This document shows, piece after piece, positions 1 through 7,542 of a stretch of 64,000 nt of DNA. How positions within the stretch are numbered: position 1 is the stretch's first letter; each line of letters starts with the position of its first letter. The notes beneath the pieces are model-generated. The model was not told the origin of the DNA. It did not search any database and saw nothing but the letters and a program-made list of their open reading frames with translations. Source of the DNA: DASXTC01 sp036505635 (GTDB lineage: Bacteria; Acidobacteriota; Polarisedimenticolia; JACPZX01; DASXTC01); the NCBI GenBank assembly GCA_036505635.1, contig DASXTC010000038.1:92721-156720 (forward strand), written 5' to 3'. The position numbers and the translations under genes were made by a program.

Positions 1-1693
1 CCGCGCGCGCGCGAGGTTCCTGGCACGGGCGGCGCCGGGGTCCGCCGGCCCCGGTCTCACCGGCGTCGAGAGGGATCGTCGCCTCGCTCGGGCCGCCGGA
101 GTCAACCTGCCCGAGGCCGCCATCCTCGCGGAGGACTTTCTCACGGTCGATTCCTGCCGACTCGAAAGCGGCGGGCCCTTCGATGCCGTGGTCGGCAACC
201 CGCCCTACGTGCGCCACGAGCTTCTCGGCGCGTCCCGCAAACGGGCGCTGGAGGAGGCGAGCCTGACGGGTCCGTTCCGACAGTCGCGCCGCTCGGACCT
301 CCATCTCTATTTCTGGCCCAGGATGATCGCCCTGCTGCGCGACGGCGGCAGGCTCGGCCTTCTCACGAGCAACACCTGGCTCGACGCCGAGTATGGCGAG
401 CCGCTGCGGCGCTGGCTCGCCGGCCGCTTCACCATCGTCGCCATCATCGAGTCGGAGTCCGAGAGCTGGTTTGACGACGCCCGCGTCCGCACCAGCATCA
501 CGATCCTCGAGAAGAGCCCTCCCTCCGGCCGGCCCCCCGCGCGCCTCGTGCGCCTCGAGCGCGATCTCGCGGAGATGGTGCCAGCCGGCCTGCCCGCCCC
601 TGAGAGGGTCGCCAGGTTCGACGAGATCGCCTCGGAGATCGAGCGGGGACGAGTCTCCTCGGGGCGCGTCCGGACACGGAGCGTCCCTTCCGCCGGGCTC
701 ACCGGGGCGCCGTGGGGCCCCGCCCTGCGCATGCCCGACCTCTACTTCGAGATCCTCGAGCGCGCGGGGGACCGCCTCGTCCCGTTGTCACAGGTGGCCG
801 AGGTGAGCTGGGGGATCAAGACCGGAGACGACGCGGTCTTTTTCCTCGGCGCCGGCGAGGGGCTCGAGATCGAATCGCGCTTCCTGGTCCCCGTCGTCTT
901 CAACCTCATGGATCTGGATCGCCTGATCGTCACGGACGACCAGCTCGAGCGGCGCCTCCTGGCCGTGGATCTGCGGAACGAAGGGGCCGGATGGCGCGCA
1001 AGCGCGCCCCGGCTTTACCGCTACCTCGGGCGAGCGCAGCGGGACCGCGGGAGCCACCTCAGGCCCACCTGCGCCGCGCGGGAGAATGGCGCGCCCGATT
1101 CGCGGCGCTGGTTCGAGCTTCGCCCCGGCCCGCCGGCGCAGATCCTATGGTCGATCATGCACCAGTACAGGCATCTGGCCCCCCTCAACCCGTCGGGCTT
1201 TCCCTCCAATGACAACCTGCTGAAGATCCGCGCGCGCTCCGGCGTCGAGCCGCGCCTGCTCGCCGCGCTCCTGAACTCGCACGTGCAGGCGCTCATCAAG
1301 CTGGCGCACGGACGCCATCGCAACGAGGGGATGCTCAAGACGCAGGGGGCCGACGTCAGGAGGATGCCGGTGCCCGATCCGCGCCGCCTCGACGCCCGCG
1401 CCGCAGAGCGTGTCACTGACGCGCTGGATGTCATCGCCCGGCGGGGGATCGGCCGGATACCGGAAGAGTGCGCCCGGCCCGACCGCCGCGCCCTCGATCT
1501 CGCGGTCCTCGCGGCGCTGGGCTATGGGAAGGACGAGGCCGGCGCGACCGTGGACAAGCTCCACGAGACCCTGATCGAGTCCTGCCGGCGCGAGAGGCGG
1601 TGGGAGATCGACGCCGTCACGCGCCGCCGCCGGCGTCGAGCCCCTCGGTCAGCCAGCGCGCGAGCAGGCCGAGGTCCTGGTTTCCCCCGCTGA
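1..1693 (+). CDS. N6-adenine DNA methyltransferase (Eco57I-like), 5'-truncated
   Basis: The reading frame is open from base 2 to the stop at 1693 (about 563 codons), so the true start lies outside the window. It contains FDAVVGNPPYV, the catalytic NPPY motif of amino-methylating DNA methylases (codons near 197-208), followed by a LLTSNTWL strand typical of the Eco57I/type IIG group. The second half (SWGIKTGDDAVFFLG, then a segment ending FPSNDNLLKI) resembles a target-recognition region. The gene probably methylates adenine, either alone or as part of a restriction-modification enzyme whose nuclease part would lie upstream. The last ~25 codons are Arg-rich and overlap the convergent dehydratase gene by 77 bp. 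A restriction partner cannot be judged from here. Confidence 0.85.
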   Translation, partial: RARARFLARAAPGSAGPGLTGVERDRRLARAAGVNLPEAAILAEDFLTVDSCRLESGGPFDAVVGNPPYVRHELLGASRKRALEEASLTGPFRQSRRSDLHLYFWPRMIALLRDGGRLGLLTSNTWLDAEYGEPLRRWLAGRFTIVAIIESESESWFDDARVRTSITILEKSPPSGRPPARLVRLERDLAEMVPAGLPAPERVARFDEIASEIERGRVSSGRVRTRSVPSAGLTGAPWGPALRMPDLYFEILERAGDRLVPLSQVAEVSWGIKTGDDAVFFLGAGEGLEIESRFLVPVVFNLMDLDRLIVTDDQLERRLLAVDLRNEGAGWRASAPRLYRYLGRAQRDRGSHLRPTCAARENGAPDSRRWFELRPGPPAQILWSIMHQYRHLAPLNPSGFPSNDNLLKIRARSGVEPRLLAALLNSHVQALIKLAHGRHRNEGMLKTQGADVRRMPVPDPRRLDARAAERVTDALDVIARRGIGRIPEECARPDRRALDLAVLAALGYGKDEAGATVDKLHETLIESCRRERRWEIDAVTRRRRRRAPRSASARAGRGPGFPR

Positions 1694-2603
1694 TGAGCGC
1701 CACCACCTTCGAGCCTGGGGGGAGCGGAAGGGCTCCGTCGAGGATCGCGGCCAGGGGCCCTGCCCCCGCTCCCTCCGCCAGCAGCTTGCACCGTGTCAGC
1801 AGCAGGGAGATCGCGCCGAGCAGCGACGTGTCGCTCACCAGCAGGACATCCTCCACGTAGCGCTTCACGTACTTGAGGGTGTCCTCGAAGCCGGCGCGCC
1901 CCGTCATCCCGTCGGCGATCGAACGCGCCGATTCCAGCACGACGACGTGGCCCGCCTCCATCGCCCGCTTCATCGAGGGGGCCCCGGCCGGCTGGACGCC
2001 GAAGATCCGCACCGCGGGACGCTGCGACTTGACCGCCACGGAGATCCCCGAGATGAGGCCCCCGCCGCCGATCGGGATCACGATGGCGTCCACGTCGGGC
2101 AGGTCCACGAGGATCTCCAGCCCGATGGTGCCGGCCCCGCTCACCACGTCGGCGTCGCAGCAGGGGTGGACGTAGGCCATCCCGGTCCGCTTCTGCAGCT
2201 CCAGGGAGAAGGCCAGCGCCTCATCGAAGCCGTTTCCGTGCAGGACCACCTCCGCGCCCATCGCCCGGGTCGCGTCCACCTTGGCGGCCGGGGCCGTGGC
2301 CGGCATCACGACCTTGACCGGGATCGAAAGCGCCGAGGCGGCGTAGGCGAGCCCCTGCGCGTGGTTGCCCGCCGAGGCAGCCATCACGCCGCGCGCGCGC
2401 TCGGCGGCAGGCATTCTCGCGATCTTGTTGAGCGCCCCGCGCGGCTTGAAGCAGCCGGTCTTCTGGAGGTTCTCGGGCTTCAGGTAGAGCCGATGCCTGG
2501 TCATTTCGCTGAGCGTGCGTGACGCGAGCAGGGGCGTGCGATGGATCCTGCCGGCGATGGCGCGCGCGGCGTCCTGGATCGATCGCAGCGTGACCTCGGT
2601 CAT
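1617..2603 (-). CDS. ilvA: Threonine/serine dehydratase, PLP-dependent (short catabolic type)
   Basis: This 328-aa fold-type II PLP enzyme should deaminate threonine to 2-oxobutyrate (or serine to pyruvate). Visible features are TGCFKPRGA with the Schiff-base lysine near K53, the ASAGNHAQG cofactor loop, the phosphate-binding glycine loop IPIGGGGLISG, and the C-terminal ALISGGN. The usual Ser two residues before the PLP lysine is Cys here. There is no C-terminal ACT-like regulatory domain, so it is closer in size to catabolic TdcB than to biosynthetic IlvA; a serine racemase role is also possible. The start is the ATG at 2601-2603, with GGAGG 6 nt upstream. The frame stays open further upstream, but only as antisense of tRNA-Arg. 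Its 3' end overlaps the convergent methylase. Confidence 0.85.
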   Translation of the reverse strand: MTEVTLRSIQDAARAIAGRIHRTPLLASRTLSEMTRHRLYLKPENLQKTGCFKPRGALNKIARMPAAERARGVMAASAGNHAQGLAYAASALSIPVKVVMPATAPAAKVDATRAMGAEVVLHGNGFDEALAFSLELQKRTGMAYVHPCCDADVVSGAGTIGLEILVDLPDVDAIVIPIGGGGLISGISVAVKSQRPAVRIFGVQPAGAPSMKRAMEAGHVVVLESARSIADGMTGRAGFEDTLKYVKRYVEDVLLVSDTSLLGAISLLLTRCKLLAEGAGAGPLAAILDGALPLPPGSKVVALISGGNQDLGLLARWLTEGLDAGGGA

Positions 2604-2641
2604 GCCGCGCCTCCACCGCGCGCGGCGTCGCCGAGCGTCGG

Positions 2642-2671
2642 TTGACACTGCCTCGGAAGCGCCATTAGAAT
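2642..2671 (+). promoter_or_regulatory. Sigma-70-type promoter for tRNA-Arg(CCG)/tRNA-His
   Basis: TTGACA (2642-2647), an 18-bp spacer and TAGAAT (2666-2671), pointing at tRNA-Arg 44 bp downstream. The -35 is a perfect consensus and the -10 has one mismatch. It lies just behind the start of the divergent dehydratase gene. Confidence 0.8.
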
Positions 2672-2714
2672 GCGGCTCCTGACTCATCCAAAAGATGTGG
2701 ACCCGTCGGAAGTT

Positions 2715-2791
2715 GCGCCTGTAGCTCAGATGGATAGAGCGGCAGATTCCGGATCTGTAGGCCGGGGGTTCGAATCCCTCCAGGCGCACCA
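2715..2791 (+). tRNA. tRNA-Arg (anticodon CCG)
   Basis: A full cloverleaf can be folded by hand: acceptor GCGCCTG with CAGGCGC, D-stem GCTC/GAGC, anticodon stem GCAGA/TCTGT around loop TTCCGGA (anticodon CCG, reads CGG), and T-stem GGGGG/CCCTC around TTCGAAT. Discriminator A and an encoded CCA end at 2791. It is followed 24 bp later by tRNA-His and is probably co-transcribed with it. Confidence 0.97.
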
Positions 2792-2814
2792 GCCGCTGTG
2801 CCCTTTGCCTCGGT

Positions 2815-2891
2815 GGTGAGTGTAGCTCAGCTGGTAGAGCTCCGGATTGTGGTTCCGGCTGTCGAGGGTTCGAACCCCTTCACTCACCCCA
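2815..2891 (+). tRNA. tRNA-His (anticodon GTG)
   Basis: Acceptor GTGAGTG pairs with CACTCAC, with the extra 5' G(-1) at 2815 opposite discriminator C, as expected for tRNA-His. The D-stem is GCTC/GAGC. The anticodon stem CCGGA/TCCGG holds loop TTGTGGT (anticodon GTG). T-stem GAGGG/CCCTT. CCA is encoded, ending at 2891. Confidence 0.97.
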
Positions 2892-2953
2892 ACCCTTCTC
2901 CTTGCGGCCGCGCCGGCCGCCGGACCTGAGAGGCAGTCATTCCCACGCCGGCC

Positions 2954-3553
2954 GTGACCCGAATCGGGCATCTCTGCTACCGGTACCGACAGTACCTCTC
3001 GATGGCCTTGCTCGCGGCGTCGATCCTCGCGGCGCGTCCCCTCACCGCCGACCGGCGCATCAGCCTCGCCTTCGACGCGGCGGCATTCCTCCTGGTCCTC
3101 ATCGGTGGGGCGACCCGGTCCTGGGCGATGGGGTACCACGTCTGGCGGCGCGTCCACGGGCCAGGCTCGCAGCGCTCGCTCATCACGGCCGGGCCCTATG
3201 CGCTGGTGCGCAATCCTCTCTACCTGGGCACCCTCCTGATCTCCGCCGGTGTGGCCCTGATGTCGGGCTCGCCTTTCATCATCGGCACCTACGCCGTGGT
3301 CTTCTGGTTGGGCTACTACGCCATCATCCTGTGGGAGGAAGAGAAGCTGGTGGGGCAGTTCGGGACGAGCTACCGCGACTACTTCGACAGCGTGCCGCGG
3401 GTGGTGCCGGGTCTGAGGATCTGGGCCAGGCGCGAGGGGGTCTTTTCGTTTCCCACGATGATGCGGTGCATGGAGCCCGCCAAGACCCTGGCGTTCCTGC
3501 TGGCGCTCGCGCTGATGGCCTGGCTCAAGGCCCAGAGGACCCCCGCGGGCTAG
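2954..3553 (+). CDS. Isoprenylcysteine carboxyl methyltransferase-like membrane protein
   Basis: A 199-aa polytopic membrane protein of the ICMT/PEMT methyltransferase group. Hydrophobic segments lie near residues 15-30, 40-58, 95-130 and 170-190. The diagnostic pieces are GPYALVRNPLYLG (SAM/substrate-binding, matching the family pattern R-x-P-x-Y-x-G) and WEEEKLVGQFGTSYRDYF (matching EE-x-L-x(3)-FG-x(2)-Y). It probably uses SAM to methylate a lipid or prenylated substrate in the membrane; the substrate is unknown. The chosen start is the GTG at 2954 and no Shine-Dalgarno is visible, so translation may be weak or follow processing of the upstream tRNA transcript. Confidence 0.75.
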   Translation: MTRIGHLCYRYRQYLSMALLAASILAARPLTADRRISLAFDAAAFLLVLIGGATRSWAMGYHVWRRVHGPGSQRSLITAGPYALVRNPLYLGTLLISAGVALMSGSPFIIGTYAVVFWLGYYAIILWEEEKLVGQFGTSYRDYFDSVPRVVPGLRIWARREGVFSFPTMMRCMEPAKTLAFLLALALMAWLKAQRTPAG

Positions 3554-3680
3554 AGGGAGGCCCCGTTCATCCACGTCGCGCTTCCGGCGCGCCCGCTCGC
3601 CATATCGATCCTTGGTTTTTTTCGTGACATCGTCCAGGGATCTGTGGTCGAATGGGTCTAATTCGGCGGAGGTCATGGCG

Positions 3681-3893
3681 ATGCAGACAGGCAAGATCAA
3701 GAAGGTGATGAAGGACAGAGGGTTTGGCTTCATCACGAGCGAAGACGGCAAGGAGGTGTTCTTCCACCGCAGCGAGTGCCAGGGGTTCGATTTCGCGTCA
3801 CTGGAGGAGGGCTCCCCGGTCGGTTTCGAGCTGGAGATGGATCAAAAAGGTCCGAGGGCGCGAAACGTGACGCGTCCGGCCGCCCCCCGCTGA
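3681..3893 (+). CDS. Cold-shock domain protein (Csp family)
   Basis: A 70-aa single cold-shock domain, the normal CspA size. It shows TGKIKKV, RNP1-like DRGFGFITSEDG and RNP2-like KEVFFHRS, i.e. the nucleic-acid-binding face of an OB-fold RNA chaperone. The usual KWFN of RNP-flanking strand 1 is replaced by KKVMK. Start choice: ATG 3681 has GGAGG exactly 8 nt upstream, whereas the in-frame ATG at 3675 lies only 2 nt from it. Gene of its own, followed by a GC-rich hairpin and moaA. Confidence 0.9.
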   Translation: MQTGKIKKVMKDRGFGFITSEDGKEVFFHRSECQGFDFASLEEGSPVGFELEMDQKGPRARNVTRPAAPR

Positions 3894-3917
3894 GGACCCC
3901 CATCCCGCGAGATGCCC

Positions 3918-3938
3918 GGCGGGACGCACTTTCCCGCC
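3918..3938 (+). terminator. GC-rich hairpin after the cold-shock gene
   Basis: Inverted repeat GGCGGGA / TCCCGCC (7 bp) with a 7-nt loop, starting 24 bp after the csp stop. It lacks a T-tract, so it is at best a weak terminator or an RNA-stabilising 3' structure. Confidence 0.4.
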
Positions 3939-3977
3939 CGCGTGTCGATCCGCGCAGGCCGCCAACAGCCTTTCTGG

Positions 3978-3986
3978 TGCTATCCT
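3978..3986 (+). promoter_or_regulatory. Extended -10 promoter candidate for moaA
   Basis: TGC directly before TATCCT forms an extended -10 (TGn-TAnnnT) about 60 bp before the moaA start. No convincing -35 is present. I see no molybdenum-cofactor riboswitch fold in the short leader. Confidence 0.4.
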
Positions 3987-4046
3987 GAGGCTGGCCACAT
4001 CCAACCGCGTCGGCAGCCGTTCGATCGTGACCCGCAGGAGCGCACA

Positions 4047-5054
4047 TTGGTCAGGGACTCACTGGACAGGCAGCTCAAGGACCTGCGCATCTCGGTCACC
4101 GACCGGTGCAACTTCCGCTGCCCCTACTGCATGCCCGCCGGCAGCTTCGGACCCTCCTACCGGTTCCTACCCCGCGAGGAGCTCCTCACCTTCGAGGAGA
4201 TAGCGCGGCTCACCCGGCTCTTCACCCTCCTGGGGGCGACCAAGATACGCCTGACGGGGGGCGAGCCCCTTCTGCGCGACGGACTGCCGATCCTCGTGAA
4301 CCGGATCCACGGGATAGAGGGAGTCAGGGATCTCGCGCTGACGACCAACGGGTACCTGCTCGCCGAGCTCGCACTGCCGCTCCGGCAGGCGGGTCTGGGC
4401 CGCGTGACGGTGAGTCTCGACAGCCTCGACGAGGAGGCCTTCGGCACGATGAACGGCCGCGCCTACGGTCCGGAGAGGGTCCTTGCCGGGATCCGCGCGG
4501 CCGAGAGCGCGGGCCTCTCCCCGATCAAGATCAACGCCGTGGTGCAGCGCGGCGTCAACGAGCACACGCTGGTCGACCTGGCGCGGCGGTTCCGCGGCAC
4601 CCCCCACATCGTACGCTTCATCGAGTACATGGACGTGGGCAACATCAACGGGTGGAGAATGGACCACGTGGTCCCCGCATCGGAGATCGTGGCGCGCCTC
4701 GAGGAGGCCTTCCCGCTGGAGCCGATCGAGCCCAACTACTCCGGGGAGGTCGCCCTGCGGTACCGGTACCTCGACGCCGCGGGAGAGATCGGGATCATCG
4801 CCTCCGTCACCCGGCCCTTCTGCGGCGATTGCACCCGCGCGCGACTCTCCACCGAAGGGAAGCTCTACACGTGCCTGTTCGGCACCGAGGGCACCGACCT
4901 GAAGGGCCCGCTGCGCTCGGGGGCCACCGACGAGGAGCTGACCGGCCTCATCACCGACGCGTGGCGCCGTCGCTCCGATCGTTACTCCGAGGAGCGGACC
5001 ACCATGACCGGTTCTCCCGGACGCAAGATCGAGATGTACCAGATCGGCGGGTAG
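4047..5054 (+). CDS. moaA: GTP 3',8-cyclase MoaA (radical SAM)
   Basis: Radical-SAM enzyme of the first step of molybdenum cofactor synthesis, converting GTP to 3',8-cyclo-GTP. The N-terminal cluster motif CNFRCPYC (C-x3-C-x2-C), LTGGEPLLR and LTTNG are present, as is the second [4Fe-4S] site CGDC...CLF near the C-terminus. The protein ends with the conserved Gly-Gly tail (IGG) needed for activity. Length with the chosen TTG start (4047) is 335 aa, the family norm; AGGAG lies 6 nt upstream. The frame is open further 5' but that part has no homology. moeA, a later pathway step, is 27 kb away. Confidence 0.95.
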   Translation: MVRDSLDRQLKDLRISVTDRCNFRCPYCMPAGSFGPSYRFLPREELLTFEEIARLTRLFTLLGATKIRLTGGEPLLRDGLPILVNRIHGIEGVRDLALTTNGYLLAELALPLRQAGLGRVTVSLDSLDEEAFGTMNGRAYGPERVLAGIRAAESAGLSPIKINAVVQRGVNEHTLVDLARRFRGTPHIVRFIEYMDVGNINGWRMDHVVPASEIVARLEEAFPLEPIEPNYSGEVALRYRYLDAAGEIGIIASVTRPFCGDCTRARLSTEGKLYTCLFGTEGTDLKGPLRSGATDEELTGLITDAWRRRSDRYSEERTTMTGSPGRKIEMYQIGG

Positions 5055-5578
5055 GCTACCGGACCTGCGTCCCCGGGGCGAGCGCTTCGCCCCGGCACTC
5101 CCTCTCAACCCACCGCGCTGGACGACCCGCCTCGCCCGCTCAGCGCCAGTCGCGATCGGTACGGAGATCTCATCCAGGCGGTCCGATTTCCGGTGCGTAT
5201 CTCGTTGCTCTCCGCCTTCTTCGCCGCCATGCGGCGCGCCTCTTTCCCCCGTCCCGCCGCCTGCGGGCCCGCTCGGCGCCAGGATGATGGGAACCATTCG
5301 GCCCGCGGCGACAATATGAAAGATGGGGAGACTCGGTATTGGAGTTACGCGGCGCGTTAAGCATGTGGGGAGCCGGGCGCGCCGGCACCGACTGGGTCAG
5401 TGTTCTGCATCCGTGGGGGGGGGCGATTCACATGACTTCGCGAGCGTTTCGTCTCATCGCCATTGCCGTCCTGGGTAGTTTCTTGTGCCCCCTCCGCATG
5501 GGAGGTGAGCATGTTCAGACAATCGCCACAGTTTCTCCTGGCCTTGGCAAGCAAGGCCTGTTTCTCAGGGAGGGAACC
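5055..5578. other. Intergenic region with two hairpins
   Basis: No convincing gene in about 520 bp. A perfect 9-bp hairpin (CCGGGGCGA / TCGCCCCGG, 5083-5105) sits 28 bp after moaA and may terminate it, although no T-run follows. A second perfect 7-bp hairpin (GGCCTTG / CAAGGCC, 5540-5558) is followed by TGTTTCT just before the next gene's ribosome-binding site. An ATG at 5432 opens a signal-peptide-like frame continuous with the next gene, but it has weaker translation signals. Confidence 0.6.
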
Positions 5579-6082
5579 ATGATGAGACTGCGGTTGATTC
5601 TGCTATTCCTGACGCTACTATCCCTTGTGTCGCTTATCCCCCCGGCCGTCGCCGCGGCGCCTGCACCAGCAAGCGTCCTTCAGACGTTCTCGTCGGTGGC
5701 TGTGATCGATCCACCATTCGGTAGTGCCTTCCTGCTCATGAACCTTCCGAGTTGCGGATCGGGGCAAGCCTGGCTCCTGAGGAGCGTTCAAGTGAGCCCC
5801 GAGATCGAAACCGGCACTACAGCAGAGGATCTTCCTCAGTTGCCTCCCTGGGGCGCCTCCTTCCACGTCTTCCAGAACGGCCCGTCAGGGTCGTCCATAG
5901 GCAGGCCAGTCACTCTCATCGGAGCAGGTCCGACACATCTGTCCACCTCGATTGATGGCGGACAGCCCTTCGGAGGCTACGTGGAGGTCAAACTGCTCGG
6001 GCAGGCGACAACGACAGTGCGCTTCCAGTTCAACCTGCACGTCACAGGCCAGTGCGGGACACCCTCGGTCATGGTGTTTTGA
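5579..6082 (+). CDS. Secreted protein of unknown function
   Basis: A 167-aa protein with a clear signal peptide: MMRLRL, a hydrophobic core of about 16 residues, then AVAAAP as a likely cleavage site near residue 24. The mature part is rich in Gly, Ser, Thr and Pro with alternating hydrophobic residues, suggesting a beta-rich fold; it has two Cys (SCGSG and QCG), possibly a disulphide. No family recognised. ATG 5579 has GGGAGGG about 5 nt upstream. Base composition is visibly less GC-rich than the neighbours. Together with the integrase fragment and tRNA downstream, this suggests acquired DNA. Confidence 0.6.
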   Translation: MMRLRLILLFLTLLSLVSLIPPAVAAAPAPASVLQTFSSVAVIDPPFGSAFLLMNLPSCGSGQAWLLRSVQVSPEIETGTTAEDLPQLPPWGASFHVFQNGPSGSSIGRPVTLIGAGPTHLSTSIDGGQPFGGYVEVKLLGQATTTVRFQFNLHVTGQCGTPSVMVF

Positions 6083-6121
6083 GGCGGCACGGGTTCGACT
6101 CTTCGAAACGCTGAAGTCAGA

Positions 6122-6201
6122 AAGGAGGCGCACCTACGCCAAGAGGCGCTCTCCGGGGCCGCTCCAGCAAGTGCGACGGCCGGAGTAAGGGGCGCCTCCT
6201 T
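6122..6201. repeat. 10-bp inverted repeat flanking 60 bp
   Basis: AAGGAGGCGC at 6122-6131 and its exact complement GCGCCTCCTT at 6192-6201, just after the secreted-protein gene. It could be a long hairpin or the terminal repeats of a degraded element; no transposase is seen between the copies. Confidence 0.45.
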
Positions 6202-6240
6202 GAAGATCCCGTGTCTCGGCGAAAGTCACAGGAAGGAGGT

Positions 6241-6343
6241 GCCCCGTTCGTGTTCGTGGACCAGGAGGGCCCGCCTGCTGATCTCTACGGCCTACACCCA
6301 CCTCCAGCCCGATCACCTCCGCAACGCGGTGCGGGCCATCGAC
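6241..6343 (+). pseudogene. Decayed tyrosine recombinase (integrase) fragment
   Basis: Two short pieces in different frames look like parts of one phage/XerC-type integrase. Around 6241-6276 one frame reads APFVFVDQEGPP, like the beta-strand segment that precedes the conserved HxLR box. From about 6284 the next frame reads STAYTHLQPDHLRNAVRAID, which matches the C-terminal nucleophile-tyrosine block (Y-x-H-L-x-P-x-H-L-x-x-A-V). The region between, including HxLR, is missing, so this is an internally deleted, frameshifted remnant. It lies about 107 bp upstream of tRNA-Arg(TCT), a common integration target. Assignment is by eye only. Confidence 0.5.
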
Positions 6344-6449
6344 GCCACTCTCGGCATTGGTCCCATTTCGGCCCCAACTCCGCAATCCGAACCCGACCAG
6401 AAGACGGCCGTCGCTGCAAATCCAACCAGTGTAGTAGGATCTGCGGCGC

Positions 6450-6525
<76 letters not shown>

Positions 6526-6621
6526 CAAAGGCTCCAGAGAATCCGCTGCAACCGCGCCCCCCTCCCACGCGTACTTAGTGGCCAGACAGAGGACCCTGTC
6601 ACACTGAGAGGCCCCCCGCTC

Positions 6622-7539
6622 ATGCAGGAAACGCCTGGAACGACTCACGCCCTCCTCACGCTCACGATCGAGAACCTGTCGAAGACGTACCCCAACGGCG
6701 TGCGCGCCCTGGACGACGTCAGCCTCACCATCCCGGCGGGGATGTTCGGCCTCCTGGGGCCCAATGGGGCGGGCAAGTCGACCCTCATGCGCACCATCGC
6801 GACCCTGCAGGAGCCCGACTCGGGGCGCATCCGGCTCGGAGATCTCGACGTGCTCAGGCAGAAACACGAGGTCCGGCGCACGCTGGGGTACCTGCCGCAG
6901 GAATTCGGCGTCTACCCCCGGGTCTCGGCCCTGGAGATGCTGTCTCACGTGGCCGTGCTCAAGGGGCTGGTGAACCCGGGCCAGCGCCGGGAAACCGTCG
7001 ACGCGATCCTGCACACGACCAATCTGTGGGACGTGCGAAAGCACAAGCTGGGGACCTACTCCGGGGGGATGCGGCAGCGCTTCGGCATCGCCCAGGCCCT
7101 GCTGGGGGACCCGCGGCTCATCATCGTGGACGAGCCCACCGCCGGGCTCGACCCGGCCGAACGGCTGCGGTTCAACAACATGCTGAGCGAGATCGGCGAG
7201 AACGTCGTCGTCATCCTGTCCACCCACATCGTGGAGGACGTCAGCGACCTGTGCCGGCGCATGGCGATCATCTCGCGCGGCCGCGTGCTGCTGACGGGGG
7301 ATCCGCAGCACGCCATCGACGAGCTGCGCGGGCGCGTGTGGAAGAAGGTCATCGAGCGCGGGCACCTCGCGGGTTACGAGCGCGACTGCACGGTCATCTC
7401 CACGAGGCTGGTGGCGGGCCGCACGGCCATCCACGTCGTGGCCGACTCCCGGCCGGACGGTTCCTTCGAGGAGGTGCCCCCCGACCTGGAGGACGTCTAC
7501 TTCTCGGCGCTCAAAGGCTCGGACCGCCGGGCGGCGTAG
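6622..7539 (+). CDS. ABC transporter ATP-binding protein
   Basis: A 305-aa ABC ATPase with Walker A GPNGAGKST (near residue 51), Q-loop LPQEFG, signature YSGGMRQR, Walker B LIIVDEP and switch His in STH. It belongs to the ABC-2/CcmA-type export or lipid-handling ATPases, with a C-terminal extension of about 75 aa beyond the ATPase core that may contact the permease. It lies 3 bp upstream of the permease/M1-peptidase gene and surely forms a two-gene transporter operon with it. ATG 6622 is preceded by GAGAGG. Confidence 0.92.
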   Translation: MQETPGTTHALLTLTIENLSKTYPNGVRALDDVSLTIPAGMFGLLGPNGAGKSTLMRTIATLQEPDSGRIRLGDLDVLRQKHEVRRTLGYLPQEFGVYPRVSALEMLSHVAVLKGLVNPGQRRETVDAILHTTNLWDVRKHKLGTYSGGMRQRFGIAQALLGDPRLIIVDEPTAGLDPAERLRFNNMLSEIGENVVVILSTHIVEDVSDLCRRMAIISRGRVLLTGDPQHAIDELRGRVWKKVIERGHLAGYERDCTVISTRLVAGRTAIHVVADSRPDGSFEEVPPDLEDVYFSALKGSDRRAA

Positions 7540-7542
7540 GCC

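Noticed and set aside
2604..2789. In-frame upstream extension of the dehydratase on the minus strand, reading LEGFEPPAYRSGICRS...
   Set aside because: It is the antisense translation of tRNA-Arg(CCG). The same artefact occurs opposite the tRNAs at 6450 and 11191. ATG 2603 with GGAGG is the real start.
3894..4046. Possible molybdenum-cofactor riboswitch before moaA
   Set aside because: The leader after the predicted start is about 55 nt and the upstream hairpin belongs to the csp end; no multi-stem Moco fold could be drawn.
5432..5578. Longer start (ATG 5432) for the secreted protein
   Set aside because: It would place two signal-like segments in tandem; ATG 5579 has a strong GGGAGGG site and a complete signal peptide.
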